DNA from: Herbinix hemicellulosilytica
GTDB lineage: Bacteria > Bacillota > Clostridia > Lachnospirales > Lachnospiraceae
Assembly: GCF_002904165.1 (NCBI RefSeq)
Contig: NZ_CVTD020000018.1
Coordinates: 1-64,000, forward strand
Length of the DNA: 64,000 nucleotides
Direction of reading: 5' to 3'
Numbering within the stretch: the stretch's first letter is position 1; each line of letters opens with the position of its first letter. The translations under genes were made by a program, and so were the position numbers. Shown here in pieces: positions 35,317-44,420 of this stretch. A model generated the notes under the pieces. It was not told the DNA's origin. It saw only the letters and a list, made by a program, of their open reading frames with translations, and ran no database searches.

Positions 35317-36463
35317 TAAAATTTTTTGGATAAAAAAGGCAGTAAAAGCAATAACGGTTGTTTTAATAATTTCCTTTATTCTATTAATTATAAAATATTT
35401 CTTCTCTATAAAAATAGGTGATTTATTTGTTGACCTTTTTATGTCAGATGTAGAATTACCGGATAATATCCCATTAAGCAGGGGTACTCTGTTATGGCCT
35501 AAATTAAAAACAGCTATAATAATTTCCCTCATTTTCATAGTATTATCGGCAATTTTTATATATATTTATACGGGATATCAGGTTGAGAAAAAAACAAAAG
35601 ATAGGGTTGAAAAAGACTGTTCCAAAGTATTGGCTGAAATTATAAGATCCAACGAACTTCCAAATGATTATGATAAAATTCGCGATTACAATATCTTTTT
35701 TAATACTCTTAAAATATTTTTCAGTAAATATTATCGCATAGAAGATGAAATAGAAAAAAATAAAATTAAAGACGAACTTATAACTAATTTTACACACGAT
35801 ATAAAAACTCCCTTAACATCAGTTATTGGATATTTAAACTTACTTGATACAGATACGGATTTATCGGAAAAATCCAAAAATAAATATATTAAAATAGCTC
35901 TTTTGAAAGCTTTATATTTGGAAAAGCTGTTGGATGATTTGTTTTATCTGACCAAATATGATTCAGATTATAATAACAAATTAAAAGAACAAGTCAATCT
36001 CGCAATACTTCTTAATCAACTAAAAGATGAATTTTATCCGCAGCTGACAGATAAAAATATGGATATTAATCTACTTATAGAAAAAGATGTGTATATAATT
36101 ACATTTGTTGAAGAATTTTCCAAAGCTCTAGGAAATATTATAAAAAATGCCATAAATTACGGATACGAAAATTCCAGTATCACATTGGAAGCATTAATTA
36201 AGGACAATATGTTAACTCTTAATATTTCTAATTATACCGATGAATTAACAAAAAACGAATTGTCATTAATTTTTGAAAGGTTTTACAGAGGCAAGAACTC
36301 AAGATCATCAAGTCAAGAAGGGTCAGGTTTAGGACTAGCGATCGCAAAAAAAATAATTACAGATTTAGGCGGTAATATTAAGGCACACAGTAATAACAAT
36401 CAATTTACTGTTTCAATTAGCCTGCCTAATATAGTAAATGAAAAAACCGATATAAAATCTTAA
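35309..36463 (+). CDS. Sensor histidine kinase of the peptide cluster
   Basis: A 384-residue kinase with a membrane helix at ~residues 10-28, a short (~40-residue) external loop, a second helix at ~70-90, then HisKA (THDIKTPLTSVIGYL) and HATPase_c (SGLGLAIAKKII). It begins at TTG (35309), coupled to the regulator stop. The N-box asparagine region reads ALGNIIKNAINYG. The short external loop suggests a membrane or peptide signal, similar to VanS-type kinases of about this length. Confidence 0.87.
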   Translation: MNSKIFWIKKAVKAITVVLIISFILLIIKYFFSIKIGDLFVDLFMSDVELPDNIPLSRGTLLWPKLKTAIIISLIFIVLSAIFIYIYTGYQVEKKTKDRVEKDCSKVLAEIIRSNELPNDYDKIRDYNIFFNTLKIFFSKYYRIEDEIEKNKIKDELITNFTHDIKTPLTSVIGYLNLLDTDTDLSEKSKNKYIKIALLKALYLEKLLDDLFYLTKYDSDYNNKLKEQVNLAILLNQLKDEFYPQLTDKNMDINLLIEKDVYIITFVEEFSKALGNIIKNAINYGYENSSITLEALIKDNMLTLNISNYTDELTKNELSLIFERFYRGKNSRSSSQEGSGLGLAIAKKIITDLGGNIKAHSNNNQFTVSISLPNIVNEKTDIKS

Positions 36464-36508
36464 GAAAATCTTCATATTTTCTTGCAATAATATACATAAA
36501 TTACAATT

Positions 36509-36551
36509 CCGTATTTAGTACACTATATCAAAGTACTAAATACGGATTTTT
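36509..36551 (+). terminator. Perfect-stem terminator or attenuator just before the maturase gene
   Basis: CCGTATTTAGTAC (36509-36521) pairs exactly with GTACTAAATACGG (36533-36545), followed by ATTTTTATA. Only 20 bases separate it from the maturase start, leaving no room for a separate promoter. It either ends the regulator-kinase transcript or attenuates a read-through transcript. Confidence 0.75.
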
Positions 36552-36571
36552 ATATAAAGGGGGGAATATTC

Positions 36572-38122
36572 TTGATAGATAATATAATAGAAAAAATAGA
36601 ATCTGTTATACATTGCACCAACTTTTCCAGATTGGGCAGATGCTTTAGAACCAGAAAAAATTATTATTTTTATGACTTAGGTACAGGAAAAGTCTTTCAA
36701 GTAAATAAAGTAACATTTGATATATTAAATAACATGTTAAATTATAATGGTTTTTCTCATATAGACGAAATTAATTACTCAGAATCGGAAAAAATGTCAG
36801 CTCTAGAAGAATTATATGATGTAATTATAAAAGAAAATATATTACAAGCTCCTGAACTAACAGAATTTATCGGGCCTCAAATTAGTGAACTAGATGAATT
36901 CCTTAGATCAAAAAGAAAACAAATAACTCTGGAATTAACAGAAAAATGTAATATGAGATGTAAATATTGTATATATCATGAAAACCAAGGTGGATACAGA
37001 AGATTTGGAAATGCAGACATGACATTTGACATTGCTAAGAAGGCTATAGATGACCTTGTTATAAATAGTGGAGAAGAGACAATACATGTTACATTTTACG
37101 GTGGTGAGCCATTACTAAAATTTAATTTGATAAAAAATTGTATTGATTATTGCAAAAATTTTAAAGATAAGAAAATATCATATGCAATAACAACAAATTG
37201 TACATTAGTAACTAAAGAAATTGCAGAATATTTTTCAAAGTTAAAAAATCTTCATATCACAGCTAGTTTAGACGGCCCTAAAGATATTAATGATAAATAT
37301 AGAGTATATATTAACGGAAAAGGTACATTTAAAGATGCAATAGCCGGCTTAAAATTGCTTGTTGATATGTGCAGACATGAAAATTCTATAACATTTGGAA
37401 TCAACTGTGTATTACCAGAGCACGATATTAGCACACTTGAAAAAATTGATAACTTCTTCTCGAGTTTGGAATGGTTGCCTGAGAATGTGATATTCACATC
37501 ATCGTTTGTTTCAAGTGGAGAAAGAGAAATGGATTATATGGGTGTTGATAGTGAAATTGAAAAAGAAATCATGGAAAATAGCAAAAAAATTAAAGGATAT
37601 TTTGATCCTTTGTATGAATGGGCAACTAGTGATATCAATAAAAGTGAATTTGCATTTAGAAATATAGCAAAAGATAACATAATAAAAGATTTGGCGTTGA
37701 TCCACAAAAGGCATCTCTTTCATCATCCAATGAAATTTTATTATATGAATGGTTGTTGTGTTCCCGGTGCCAGACGAGTTTATGTAACAGCTAAAGGCGA
37801 ATATCTTATTTGCGAAAAATTAGGGGAAGCCCCATCTATAGGAGATGTTTATTCCGGTTTAGATATAGAAAAAATAAAAAAACATTATGTTAACGACTAT
37901 TGTAATGAGGCACTAAAATATTGCAAAGACTGCTGGGCAATACATTTGTGCGGAATGTGTTATATGAACTGCTATGATAAAAATGGAATTCATATTAGCT
38001 ATAGGCACAGCCATTGTATAATGAACAGAATTTATATTGAAAAAAACTTATCACTTTACCATGAGTTACTTGAAAATAATCCAAAAATAATTGAAGGATT
38101 AAATGATTATGTTTTTACATAA
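36572..38122 (+). CDS. Radical SAM/SPASM peptide maturase
   Basis: A 516-residue enzyme. Residues ~1-110 form an N-terminal peptide-recognition-like region. The radical SAM core begins near residue 115, with the [4Fe-4S] motif CNMRCKYC (CxxxCxxC) and a GGEPLL motif. The C-terminal SPASM region is Cys-rich (CCVPGARR, ICEKLG, CKDCWAIHLCGMC, NCYD, HC), enough for auxiliary clusters. Such enzymes install thioether or other radical links in peptides, and its partner is the Cys-rich peptide just downstream. The layout resembles the Cys-rich-peptide maturase CcpM group (from memory). The start is TTG behind GGGGGG. Confidence 0.9.
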   Translation: MIDNIIEKIESVIHCTNFSRLGRCFRTRKNYYFYDLGTGKVFQVNKVTFDILNNMLNYNGFSHIDEINYSESEKMSALEELYDVIIKENILQAPELTEFIGPQISELDEFLRSKRKQITLELTEKCNMRCKYCIYHENQGGYRRFGNADMTFDIAKKAIDDLVINSGEETIHVTFYGGEPLLKFNLIKNCIDYCKNFKDKKISYAITTNCTLVTKEIAEYFSKLKNLHITASLDGPKDINDKYRVYINGKGTFKDAIAGLKLLVDMCRHENSITFGINCVLPEHDISTLEKIDNFFSSLEWLPENVIFTSSFVSSGEREMDYMGVDSEIEKEIMENSKKIKGYFDPLYEWATSDINKSEFAFRNIAKDNIIKDLALIHKRHLFHHPMKFYYMNGCCVPGARRVYVTAKGEYLICEKLGEAPSIGDVYSGLDIEKIKKHYVNDYCNEALKYCKDCWAIHLCGMCYMNCYDKNGIHISYRHSHCIMNRIYIEKNLSLYHELLENNPKIIEGLNDYVFT

Positions 38123-38170
38123 ATGTTTAAACATAAAGCAATAAATTTATATTATGAAGGAGGTGTAAAA

Positions 38171-38395
38171 ATGAAACTAATTAACCCTTTAGGCAGAACC
38201 CCTGCAAGCAGCTTGTTTGAAGGAAATGAAATTCTTCCTATGGCTTGTATGTGTTCTACCGAGACAGCTTTTGTTACTACAAGGGGCGATGACAGTTGTT
38301 TCAAATGTGGCTGTTCATGTTCATCAACTACATACAGCGCAGGTAATTCTCAAGCAGCTTTTTGGACAATTAGAAAGTCTGGCTCAATTGAGTAA
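38171..38395 (+). CDS. Cys-rich RiPP precursor peptide
   Basis: A 74-residue peptide. AAGGAGGTG lies 6 bases before the ATG at 38171; the frame also runs open from 38123 but without a site. The first ~25 residues (KLINPLGRTPASS...NEILPMA) look like a leader. The rest holds six cysteines at residues 26, 28, 43, 46, 48 and 50 (CMC and CFKCGCSC), a TTRGDD turn, and a Ser/Thr-rich stretch. The peptide lies directly after a radical SAM/SPASM maturase and before an ABC exporter. Cys-to-residue thioether (sactipeptide or ranthipeptide) crosslinks are the expected product. The layout resembles the CLI_3235-class putative bacteriocin precursors, which I cannot verify here. Confidence 0.8.
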   Translation: MKLINPLGRTPASSLFEGNEILPMACMCSTETAFVTTRGDDSCFKCGCSCSSTTYSAGNSQAAFWTIRKSGSIE

Positions 38396-38420
38396 CGTAA
38401 TTATGTTATTATGTAAGGAA

Positions 38421-38461
38421 AAAGAGTTCATAAGCAAACATTTAACTCATGAACTCTTTTA
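38421..38461 (+). terminator. Internal terminator between precursor and exporter genes
   Basis: AAAGAGTTCAT (38421-38431) pairs with ATGAACTCTTT (38449-38459), followed by a short T stretch. It lies 26 bases after the precursor stop and ends just before the exporter ribosome binding site. Partial termination here would give more precursor than transporter. Confidence 0.75.
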
Positions 38462-38484
38462 CAAAGTATATCCGGAGGAAATAA

Positions 38485-39369
38485 ATGAATGTAATGTATA
38501 TAAATAACATATCCATGAATTACGGGAAAATAAAGGCTTTGAATAATATTAATTTAACAATAAGTAAAGGATTATACGGTTTACTGGGTGAAAATGGTGC
38601 AGGAAAAAGCTCATTAATCCGAATAATTACGGGCAGGCAAAAGCCAACAAACGGAGAAGTTATTTTTAATAATGCTTCAGTAAAAAGAAACAAAGAATTC
38701 CATCAGGCTTTGGGGTATATGCCGCAAAATTTTAAAGCCCCGGAAGATATGAGATGTTATGAATATCTTACTTATGTAGGAATGTATAAAGGCCTGTCTA
38801 TGAATCAAATAAACGAAAATATTGATTGGCTGGTCAATATTTTAAATTTAAATGATCATATCAATAAAAAAATAAAGAATCTTTCAGGCGGAACATTGCG
38901 GCGGCTCGGTATCGCACAAGCTTTTATAAATCAACCAAGCTTTGTAATTTTAGATGAGCCCACTGCCGGATTAGATATTACTGAAAGAAGAAATTTTCGG
39001 GATTTTGTATCACGTTACAGCGAGAAAAACACTGTTATTATATCAACACATATTGTTTCCGATATAGAGTATATTGCAAGCGATCTGATACTTTTAAAAA
39101 AAGGTAACGTAATATCAAACGGAAAATATAAAGACCAACTGAACGAAATACAGGGAATGGTCTGGGAATGCAAGGACAGGGAAGATAAAATATTAAGTTT
39201 AAGAAAACTAGTTGAGAATTATGGTGGCATTATCACTAATTATAAAGGCGAAGATCCAATGGAAAATCAGCTCAGATATATTAGCAGTATCAAATTGAGT
39301 GATACATCAGTAAGTGCAATTCCAAATTTAAATGATTATTATCTTTGGAAAATGTGGAGGCAGCAATGA
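38485..39369 (+). CDS. ABC transporter ATP-binding protein of the peptide cluster
   Basis: A 294-residue ATPase with Walker A GENGAGKSS, Q-loop MPQNFKAPEDM, signature LSGGTLRRLG, Walker B FVILDEPTAGLD and switch STHIVSDIEYIAS. It belongs to the ABC-2 exporter/immunity ATPase type with a C-terminal regulatory tail (~residues 225-294). GGAGG lies 6 bases before the ATG. It is coupled to the permease by a 4-base overlap and would drive peptide export or self-protection. Confidence 0.9.
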   Translation: MNVMYINNISMNYGKIKALNNINLTISKGLYGLLGENGAGKSSLIRIITGRQKPTNGEVIFNNASVKRNKEFHQALGYMPQNFKAPEDMRCYEYLTYVGMYKGLSMNQINENIDWLVNILNLNDHINKKIKNLSGGTLRRLGIAQAFINQPSFVILDEPTAGLDITERRNFRDFVSRYSEKNTVIISTHIVSDIEYIASDLILLKKGNVISNGKYKDQLNEIQGMVWECKDREDKILSLRKLVENYGGIITNYKGEDPMENQLRYISSIKLSDTSVSAIPNLNDYYLWKMWRQQ

Positions 39370-40595
39370 AATTTATAAAAATATTTAAATTGGAATTATG
39401 CTATTTTTTTAAGAAAAAAATTAACTTCATTATTTTAATTCTTGCTGTTGTAGCAGGCTCTTTAACCGGCTATTTCTTCTTAAGGGGAATTATGGCTGAT
39501 AAGATAACAGAAACCGGTGACGTAGAAATAATTAAAGGAAAAGAAGCAATTAAATTGACTGCAGAATATAATCGGGCATTTGAAGGGGAAGTTACTGTAG
39601 AAAAACTTCAGAAAGCCCGAGAAATATATATCAATCATTATGACTTTATTAAGGAAAAATTAATATATACCTGCGAACTTTTTGAAGCTACTCCTTTATT
39701 AGGTATTATGCAAGGACTTACCTTCCCTCCCAAAGGAGATATGATCATTATTCCTTGGAACTCCCATATTCCGCCTACTGAATATGCCGACCAATATTAT
39801 TCATTAAGAAAAAAAATGATCCAAAAATATATAGATGCACTAAGTGACAAAAAAATTGGCAGGAAAATTGCAGATATGGAAGACAAAATAAAAAAGCCAT
39901 TTGTTTATTATGAGAACTATGATAATTGGGGCGATTCAATCGAATGGCTGACTATGCTTATAATTTTAATAACCGTTATGGTTATTATAGTTTCTTCTAC
40001 GGCATTTTCAGAAACCGTTGAAAATGGTACTAAAGATATTATATCAATTACAATAGAGGGAGAAAGAAAGTTTCCGTTAGCAAGATCCCTTTCTTTGTTT
40101 ATCTTAAATACATTACTTTATATTATTCCTATATCAATCTACTTAATTTCAATTTATGTTTCATTAGGCGGAAAAGGACTTCAAACAAGTTTACAGGTTA
40201 ATACCCCATTTTCTCCTGCCAATTATACGTTGGGAAAAGCTATGCTATTAGAAGTAACAGGAGGTTATATTGGGGTAATCGCAATAGGATTTCTTAGTCT
40301 TCTTATTTCTTCTATTTCAAAGAAAAGTGGTACGTCAATAATAATTTCAGTAGGAATGTTTTTAATATATATGATTATGGAGATTTTTATAAGACCTCAG
40401 GGCAAATTTATGAACTTATTAGTGTCGTTATTTCCTGCAGGAATTAGTCAAATATTTTATAATATTTTTTCATACAGATTTGTTAATATTGCCGGTTTTG
40501 CTGTATGGTTGCCATATTTAATGATACCGGCAGGAATTTTTCAAATTTTCTTTTATTGGTACATTTCGATAAAAATGTATCGATTGTACAAATAG
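39366..40595 (+). CDS. ABC-2 type permease of the peptide cluster
   Basis: A 409-residue membrane protein with a first helix at residues ~17-40, a ~150-residue mostly charged external domain (~41-190), and then about five to six helices in the C-terminal half. The ATG at 39366 follows GGAGG and overlaps the ATPase stop; the longer frame from 39345 is less likely. No C39 peptidase domain is present in either transporter gene, so leader removal must be done by another protease. It may export the mature peptide or give immunity. Confidence 0.85.
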   Translation: MKFIKIFKLELCYFFKKKINFIILILAVVAGSLTGYFFLRGIMADKITETGDVEIIKGKEAIKLTAEYNRAFEGEVTVEKLQKAREIYINHYDFIKEKLIYTCELFEATPLLGIMQGLTFPPKGDMIIIPWNSHIPPTEYADQYYSLRKKMIQKYIDALSDKKIGRKIADMEDKIKKPFVYYENYDNWGDSIEWLTMLIILITVMVIIVSSTAFSETVENGTKDIISITIEGERKFPLARSLSLFILNTLLYIIPISIYLISIYVSLGGKGLQTSLQVNTPFSPANYTLGKAMLLEVTGGYIGVIAIGFLSLLISSISKKSGTSIIISVGMFLIYMIMEIFIRPQGKFMNLLVSLFPAGISQIFYNIFSYRFVNIAGFAVWLPYLMIPAGIFQIFFYWYISIKMYRLYK

Positions 40596-40744
40596 GAGTC
40601 GGATATAAACATGAAAAAACTATTACCGGAGCCTTGAAAACTGCATATGATTACTCTAAAATACTGTCTATTTTAAATACTTACATTATTTTTCATTACT
40701 ATTAGCAAAAGCAATATATTCAAATATTATAATCATATTTAAAA

Positions 40745-40806
40745 AATGCTCTGTATCCGGTGATTTCATGTTTTAATGTTTATAATCACACCTGACACAG
40801 AGCATT
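40745..40806. terminator. Bidirectional terminator between the peptide cluster and malQ
   Basis: AATGCTCTGT (40745-40754) pairs with ACAGAGCATT (40797-40806), and an inner GGTGATT pairs with AATCAC-CC. The right side continues ATTTTAC. It lies in the 380-base gap between convergent genes (40596-40976), which shows no gene that I can support apart from a negligible 8-codon frame at 40611. Confidence 0.75.
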
Positions 40807-40976
40807 ATTTTACTTATATTTTTGATTATTCTTCTTAAAACCCTCTTTAATAACGGCTGATATCAATATTTATTATGCCATTAATAATATCTGATAAGAC
40901 ATAACTTTTCTCATGAGCATTTCATTCATTTTTTCTGAATTTCCGTCAATTATAATGTATCAGTATTTTTGTGTCC

Positions 40977-42458
40977 TTACCTTCTTCCATAAAGTAAGGT
41001 AATTTCTTTTATTTTCATTAACAATTCATCCGTTATTTCCCCTTCCAAAAGCCTCCATCTCCAGTTTGAGCCTACGGTGGAAGGGATATTGATCCGGCCT
41101 TCGCTTCCAAGTCCCAGATAGTCCTGTATCGGTATTATACATATATCAGCCACACTCTGCATGGCAAGCCGTATAAAATCCCAATGTATATTGTCCGGAT
41201 TTTTACCGTCATTATTCAGGTATCTTAGTGCATAATTTCTGTCTTCCTGAGGAATGCTGCTAAACCATCCCTTAATTGTATCGTTATCATGGGTTCCTGT
41301 ATATACCACACAGTTTCTGTCATAATTATGAGGCAGGTAGTCACTTTCTTCCCTGGAATCAAAGGCAAATTCAAGAACTTTCATACCGGGATACCGGGTT
41401 TTCTCAAGAAGTTTTCTTGTACTTTCCGTAATGAAACCTAAATCTTCTGCTATAATATTTAATTTCCCCAGCTGTCTTTCTAACGCTTCAAAAAAGTCAT
41501 AACCCGGTCCCTTTTCCCAGTGCCCGTTCACTGCCGTTTTCTCGCCGAACGGTATAGAATAATATTCATCAAAACCCTTAAAATGATCTATTCTTACCAC
41601 ATCATACAGTTTAAAACTGTAAGCTATCCTTTTTATCCACCATTCATATCCGGTTTTCTTATGATATCCCCAATTATACAAGGGATTTCCCCATAACTGT
41701 CCTGTAGGTGCAAATGCATCCGGAGGACAGCCGGCTACGGCTATAGGGTTGCAATCTTCGTCCAGTTGAAACAGTTCGGGATTAGCCCATGTATCCGCGC
41801 TGTCAAATGCCACATATATCGGAATATCTCCAATAATCTTTATTCCGTTATTGTTGGCATATGTTTTTAAACTGCTCCATTGACTGCTGAATAAAAATTG
41901 AATAAATTTGTGATATTCAATATCGTCTTTTAGCTTTTCCTTGTATTTTTTTAAGCCTTCCGGCTTTCTTAATCTGATATCCTCTTCCCATTCTATGAAG
42001 CTCTTTCCGCCAAAATGGTCTTTTATTGCCATATATAAGGCATAATCATCAAGCCAATAGGCATTTTCCGAAGCAAATTCATAAAACTTAATGTTTTTGT
42101 CTATGTTACTTCTTTGATAAGCTTTTCTTAAAAGAGCAAATCGGTATTTATATAATTTACCGTAATCTATATACCTCGGATCATCTCCAAAATCACATTC
42201 TTCGCATTCTTCCGTGGTTAACAAGCCTTCTTCTGTCAATTTTTCCAAATCAATAAAGTAAGGATTTCCGGCAAAAGTCGAAAATAACTGATATGGAGAA
42301 TCTCCAAAACCGGTAGGTCCAATGGGCAGGATTTGCCAATATTTCTGACCGGCCATTCTTAACTGATCAATAAATTTATATGCACTTTTTGAAAAGGCAC
42401 CTATTCCATATTTTGAAGGCAAACTGGCAACAGGTAATAGTATGCCGCTGGCTCGCAT
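40977..42458 (-). CDS. malQ: 4-alpha-glucanotransferase MalQ (amylomaltase)
   Basis: A 493-residue GH77 enzyme. The family start RASGILLPVASLPSKYGIG, the nucleophile region DVVRIDHFKGF, the acid/base region IIAEDLG and GTHDNDTIKGW are all intact. It disproportionates maltodextrins, releasing glucose and lengthening chains for the phosphorylase. It is the last gene of the maltodextrin set, 195 bases after the amylase gene. Confidence 0.95.
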   Translation of the reverse strand: MRASGILLPVASLPSKYGIGAFSKSAYKFIDQLRMAGQKYWQILPIGPTGFGDSPYQLFSTFAGNPYFIDLEKLTEEGLLTTEECEECDFGDDPRYIDYGKLYKYRFALLRKAYQRSNIDKNIKFYEFASENAYWLDDYALYMAIKDHFGGKSFIEWEEDIRLRKPEGLKKYKEKLKDDIEYHKFIQFLFSSQWSSLKTYANNNGIKIIGDIPIYVAFDSADTWANPELFQLDEDCNPIAVAGCPPDAFAPTGQLWGNPLYNWGYHKKTGYEWWIKRIAYSFKLYDVVRIDHFKGFDEYYSIPFGEKTAVNGHWEKGPGYDFFEALERQLGKLNIIAEDLGFITESTRKLLEKTRYPGMKVLEFAFDSREESDYLPHNYDRNCVVYTGTHDNDTIKGWFSSIPQEDRNYALRYLNNDGKNPDNIHWDFIRLAMQSVADICIIPIQDYLGLGSEGRINIPSTVGSNWRWRLLEGEITDELLMKIKEITLLYGRR

Positions 42459-42653
42459 GTTTGCTCACTTCCTTTATGTATTATTATGTCGGTTCTTTAC
42501 TGCCTGCAATTATCTTCTCGTACAATAATTTGTAACAGATTTAATTATTTACTTTCCGGTTTATATTAGAATGTCAATATATAAATCATAATTATAATAA
42601 GTCTGACATTTACCGTATAAACTCTGTAGCAAAAACAGATTTGCAACTTTACT

Positions 42654-44417
42654 TTATTTTAAAATCACAATTGAATACGGAGGCAAAGTTACTGTTTCCC
42701 CATCCAGTTTTACTTCCTCTCCGTTTGCACTTAAGTAACCCCTGATTTCCTCATACGGATAGGTTGATTTTTTTACAGTAATTACTTTTTTCTCATCCGA
42801 AATATTATAAAGCATATAAATCGTACTGTTCTGATAAGTTTTAGCTATGGCACAGATATCCCGGTCTGTTATATCCGTCATATATGTTATTACTCCCCTT
42901 GCAATTTCAGGATTTTCATTTCTCAGCCGGATTGCTCTTTTGTAATAATTATAGATAGACAGCGGATCTTTCATCTGGATTTCGACAGAACCGAAACTAT
43001 GCTCTAAGTTGTCCATATTTTCAGGCCCTTTTGTCATACCTTCCCTGTAGGTGTCTGACCAGTACATCGGAGCTCTCTTATTTTCATCTCTTCCGGATCC
43101 GCTCATGCCCAGTTCCTCACCGTAATAAACAAACACATTCCCGCTCATCATAAGATTCATACCGCCGGCCATTTTTATTTTTTCGGAATTTCTTGCAAAA
43201 TACCCGGCTGCCCTGGCAGTATCATGATTTGTAAAAAACGGGGCATCTATAGCCGTATCGGAATACTTTTTCAATTCGTCCTGCACTTGTATCATGGCCT
43301 CTCCGAAGGCCTTGGCCGAATAAGTGCTGCCTTTATTATTCAGTGTTTTTGCAATTACTCCGCTTTCGGTGGCAAAAGCAAAGTTAAATACACTGTCTAT
43401 ATTGCTTAAATAGTATTTCGAGTAAGTACCAAAATTCGTCCAGACTTCGGCCACCAAATAGTTTTTCTCATTATAATTTTTTACAAAGTCATTCAGCCAT
43501 GCCAGAACCTCACAGTTCTTTTCGGTATTGTCTGAAAAATAATGAAGGGCCGCATCCAGCCTAAATCCCCCAACACCGAGCTCCAGCCAATATTTCATAA
43601 TATCTTCTATATCCCCTCTTAAATCCATATTATCAAGATTTAAATCGGGCATATCCGGGCTGAATACAGCTTCATAATACCAGTCCCCTATTCCGGTATG
43701 GCAGTAGTTCCCCCTGTCCGGCTTTCCTTCTGTAAAATTGTAATAGCTTACATAAGGATTGTGTTCTCTGCATAAATCCTCATAAGTGCAGATTTCTTTT
43801 CCGCAAGGTTCAATCCCAAGACTTTTAAGCGCCGATAAAAACCAGGGATGCTGATTCGAGGTGTGATTAATAACAAGATCAATAATAAGTTTTATTCCCC
43901 TTTTATTGCACTCTTCAACAAGTCTTTTAAAATCATCGATAATCCCGTATTGGGGATCAATATCATAATAGTCTAAAACATCATACTTATGATAAGACCT
44001 TGCCGGCATTACAGGCATCAGCCATATACCGTTAAAGCCCAGACTGTAATCACTGTCGTAATTTCCGTCGTTTATATAATCCAGTTTTTCTATCAATCCG
44101 TTGATATCGCCTATTCCGTCCCCGTTACTGTCATAAAATGAATACAAAAACACCTCATAATATGTACGGTAATTATCATCGATGATATTTACCTTGCGCC
44201 GGTATTTATATTCCGGTATATCATTATAATTACCGCTGTCTTTACCGTCTGTTGATATCATGGATTGCTCAAAGTCCGGCTGATCCGATTTCTCCGATGT
44301 CGCAGTCTCCGTATGGTTTTTCATATTTACAGACTTAACTTGACCGCATCCGGTCAGTACAAAAGCAAAAATAAGTACCACCCCAAAAATTTTAAGATAC
44401 TTCATAGCCAAACTCAC
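42654..44417 (-). CDS. Alpha-amylase-family lipoprotein (GH13)
   Basis: A 587-residue surface lipoprotein with the signal YLKIFGVVLIFAFVLTGC (lipobox LTGC) and a Ser/Asp-rich linker, then a GH13 catalytic barrel: DLVINH, GFRLDAALH (nucleophile Asp), LVAEVW (acid Glu) and FFTNHD. A C-terminal beta domain ends in a PPYSIVIL-type strand. It probably trims starch or long maltodextrins at the cell surface for the adjacent importer. Both GTG at 44417 and ATG at 44405 are possible starts. It begins right after the malG stop. Confidence 0.9.
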   Translation of the reverse strand: MSLAMKYLKIFGVVLIFAFVLTGCGQVKSVNMKNHTETATSEKSDQPDFEQSMISTDGKDSGNYNDIPEYKYRRKVNIIDDNYRTYYEVFLYSFYDSNGDGIGDINGLIEKLDYINDGNYDSDYSLGFNGIWLMPVMPARSYHKYDVLDYYDIDPQYGIIDDFKRLVEECNKRGIKLIIDLVINHTSNQHPWFLSALKSLGIEPCGKEICTYEDLCREHNPYVSYYNFTEGKPDRGNYCHTGIGDWYYEAVFSPDMPDLNLDNMDLRGDIEDIMKYWLELGVGGFRLDAALHYFSDNTEKNCEVLAWLNDFVKNYNEKNYLVAEVWTNFGTYSKYYLSNIDSVFNFAFATESGVIAKTLNNKGSTYSAKAFGEAMIQVQDELKKYSDTAIDAPFFTNHDTARAAGYFARNSEKIKMAGGMNLMMSGNVFVYYGEELGMSGSGRDENKRAPMYWSDTYREGMTKGPENMDNLEHSFGSVEIQMKDPLSIYNYYKRAIRLRNENPEIARGVITYMTDITDRDICAIAKTYQNSTIYMLYNISDEKKVITVKKSTYPYEEIRGYLSANGEEVKLDGETVTLPPYSIVILK

Positions 44418-44420
44418 GCC

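Noticed and set aside
38217-38507. Longer alternative frame across the precursor gene and the terminator
   Set aside because: It lacks a ribosome binding site and runs through the hairpin into the exporter start. The 38171 frame has AAGGAGGTG and a RiPP-like layout.
40611-40637. Second short peptide gene (8 codons, ATGAAAAAACTATTACC...) after the exporter
   Set aside because: Too short and not Cys-rich. The preceding AGGAG is weakly placed and there is no support for it being a product.
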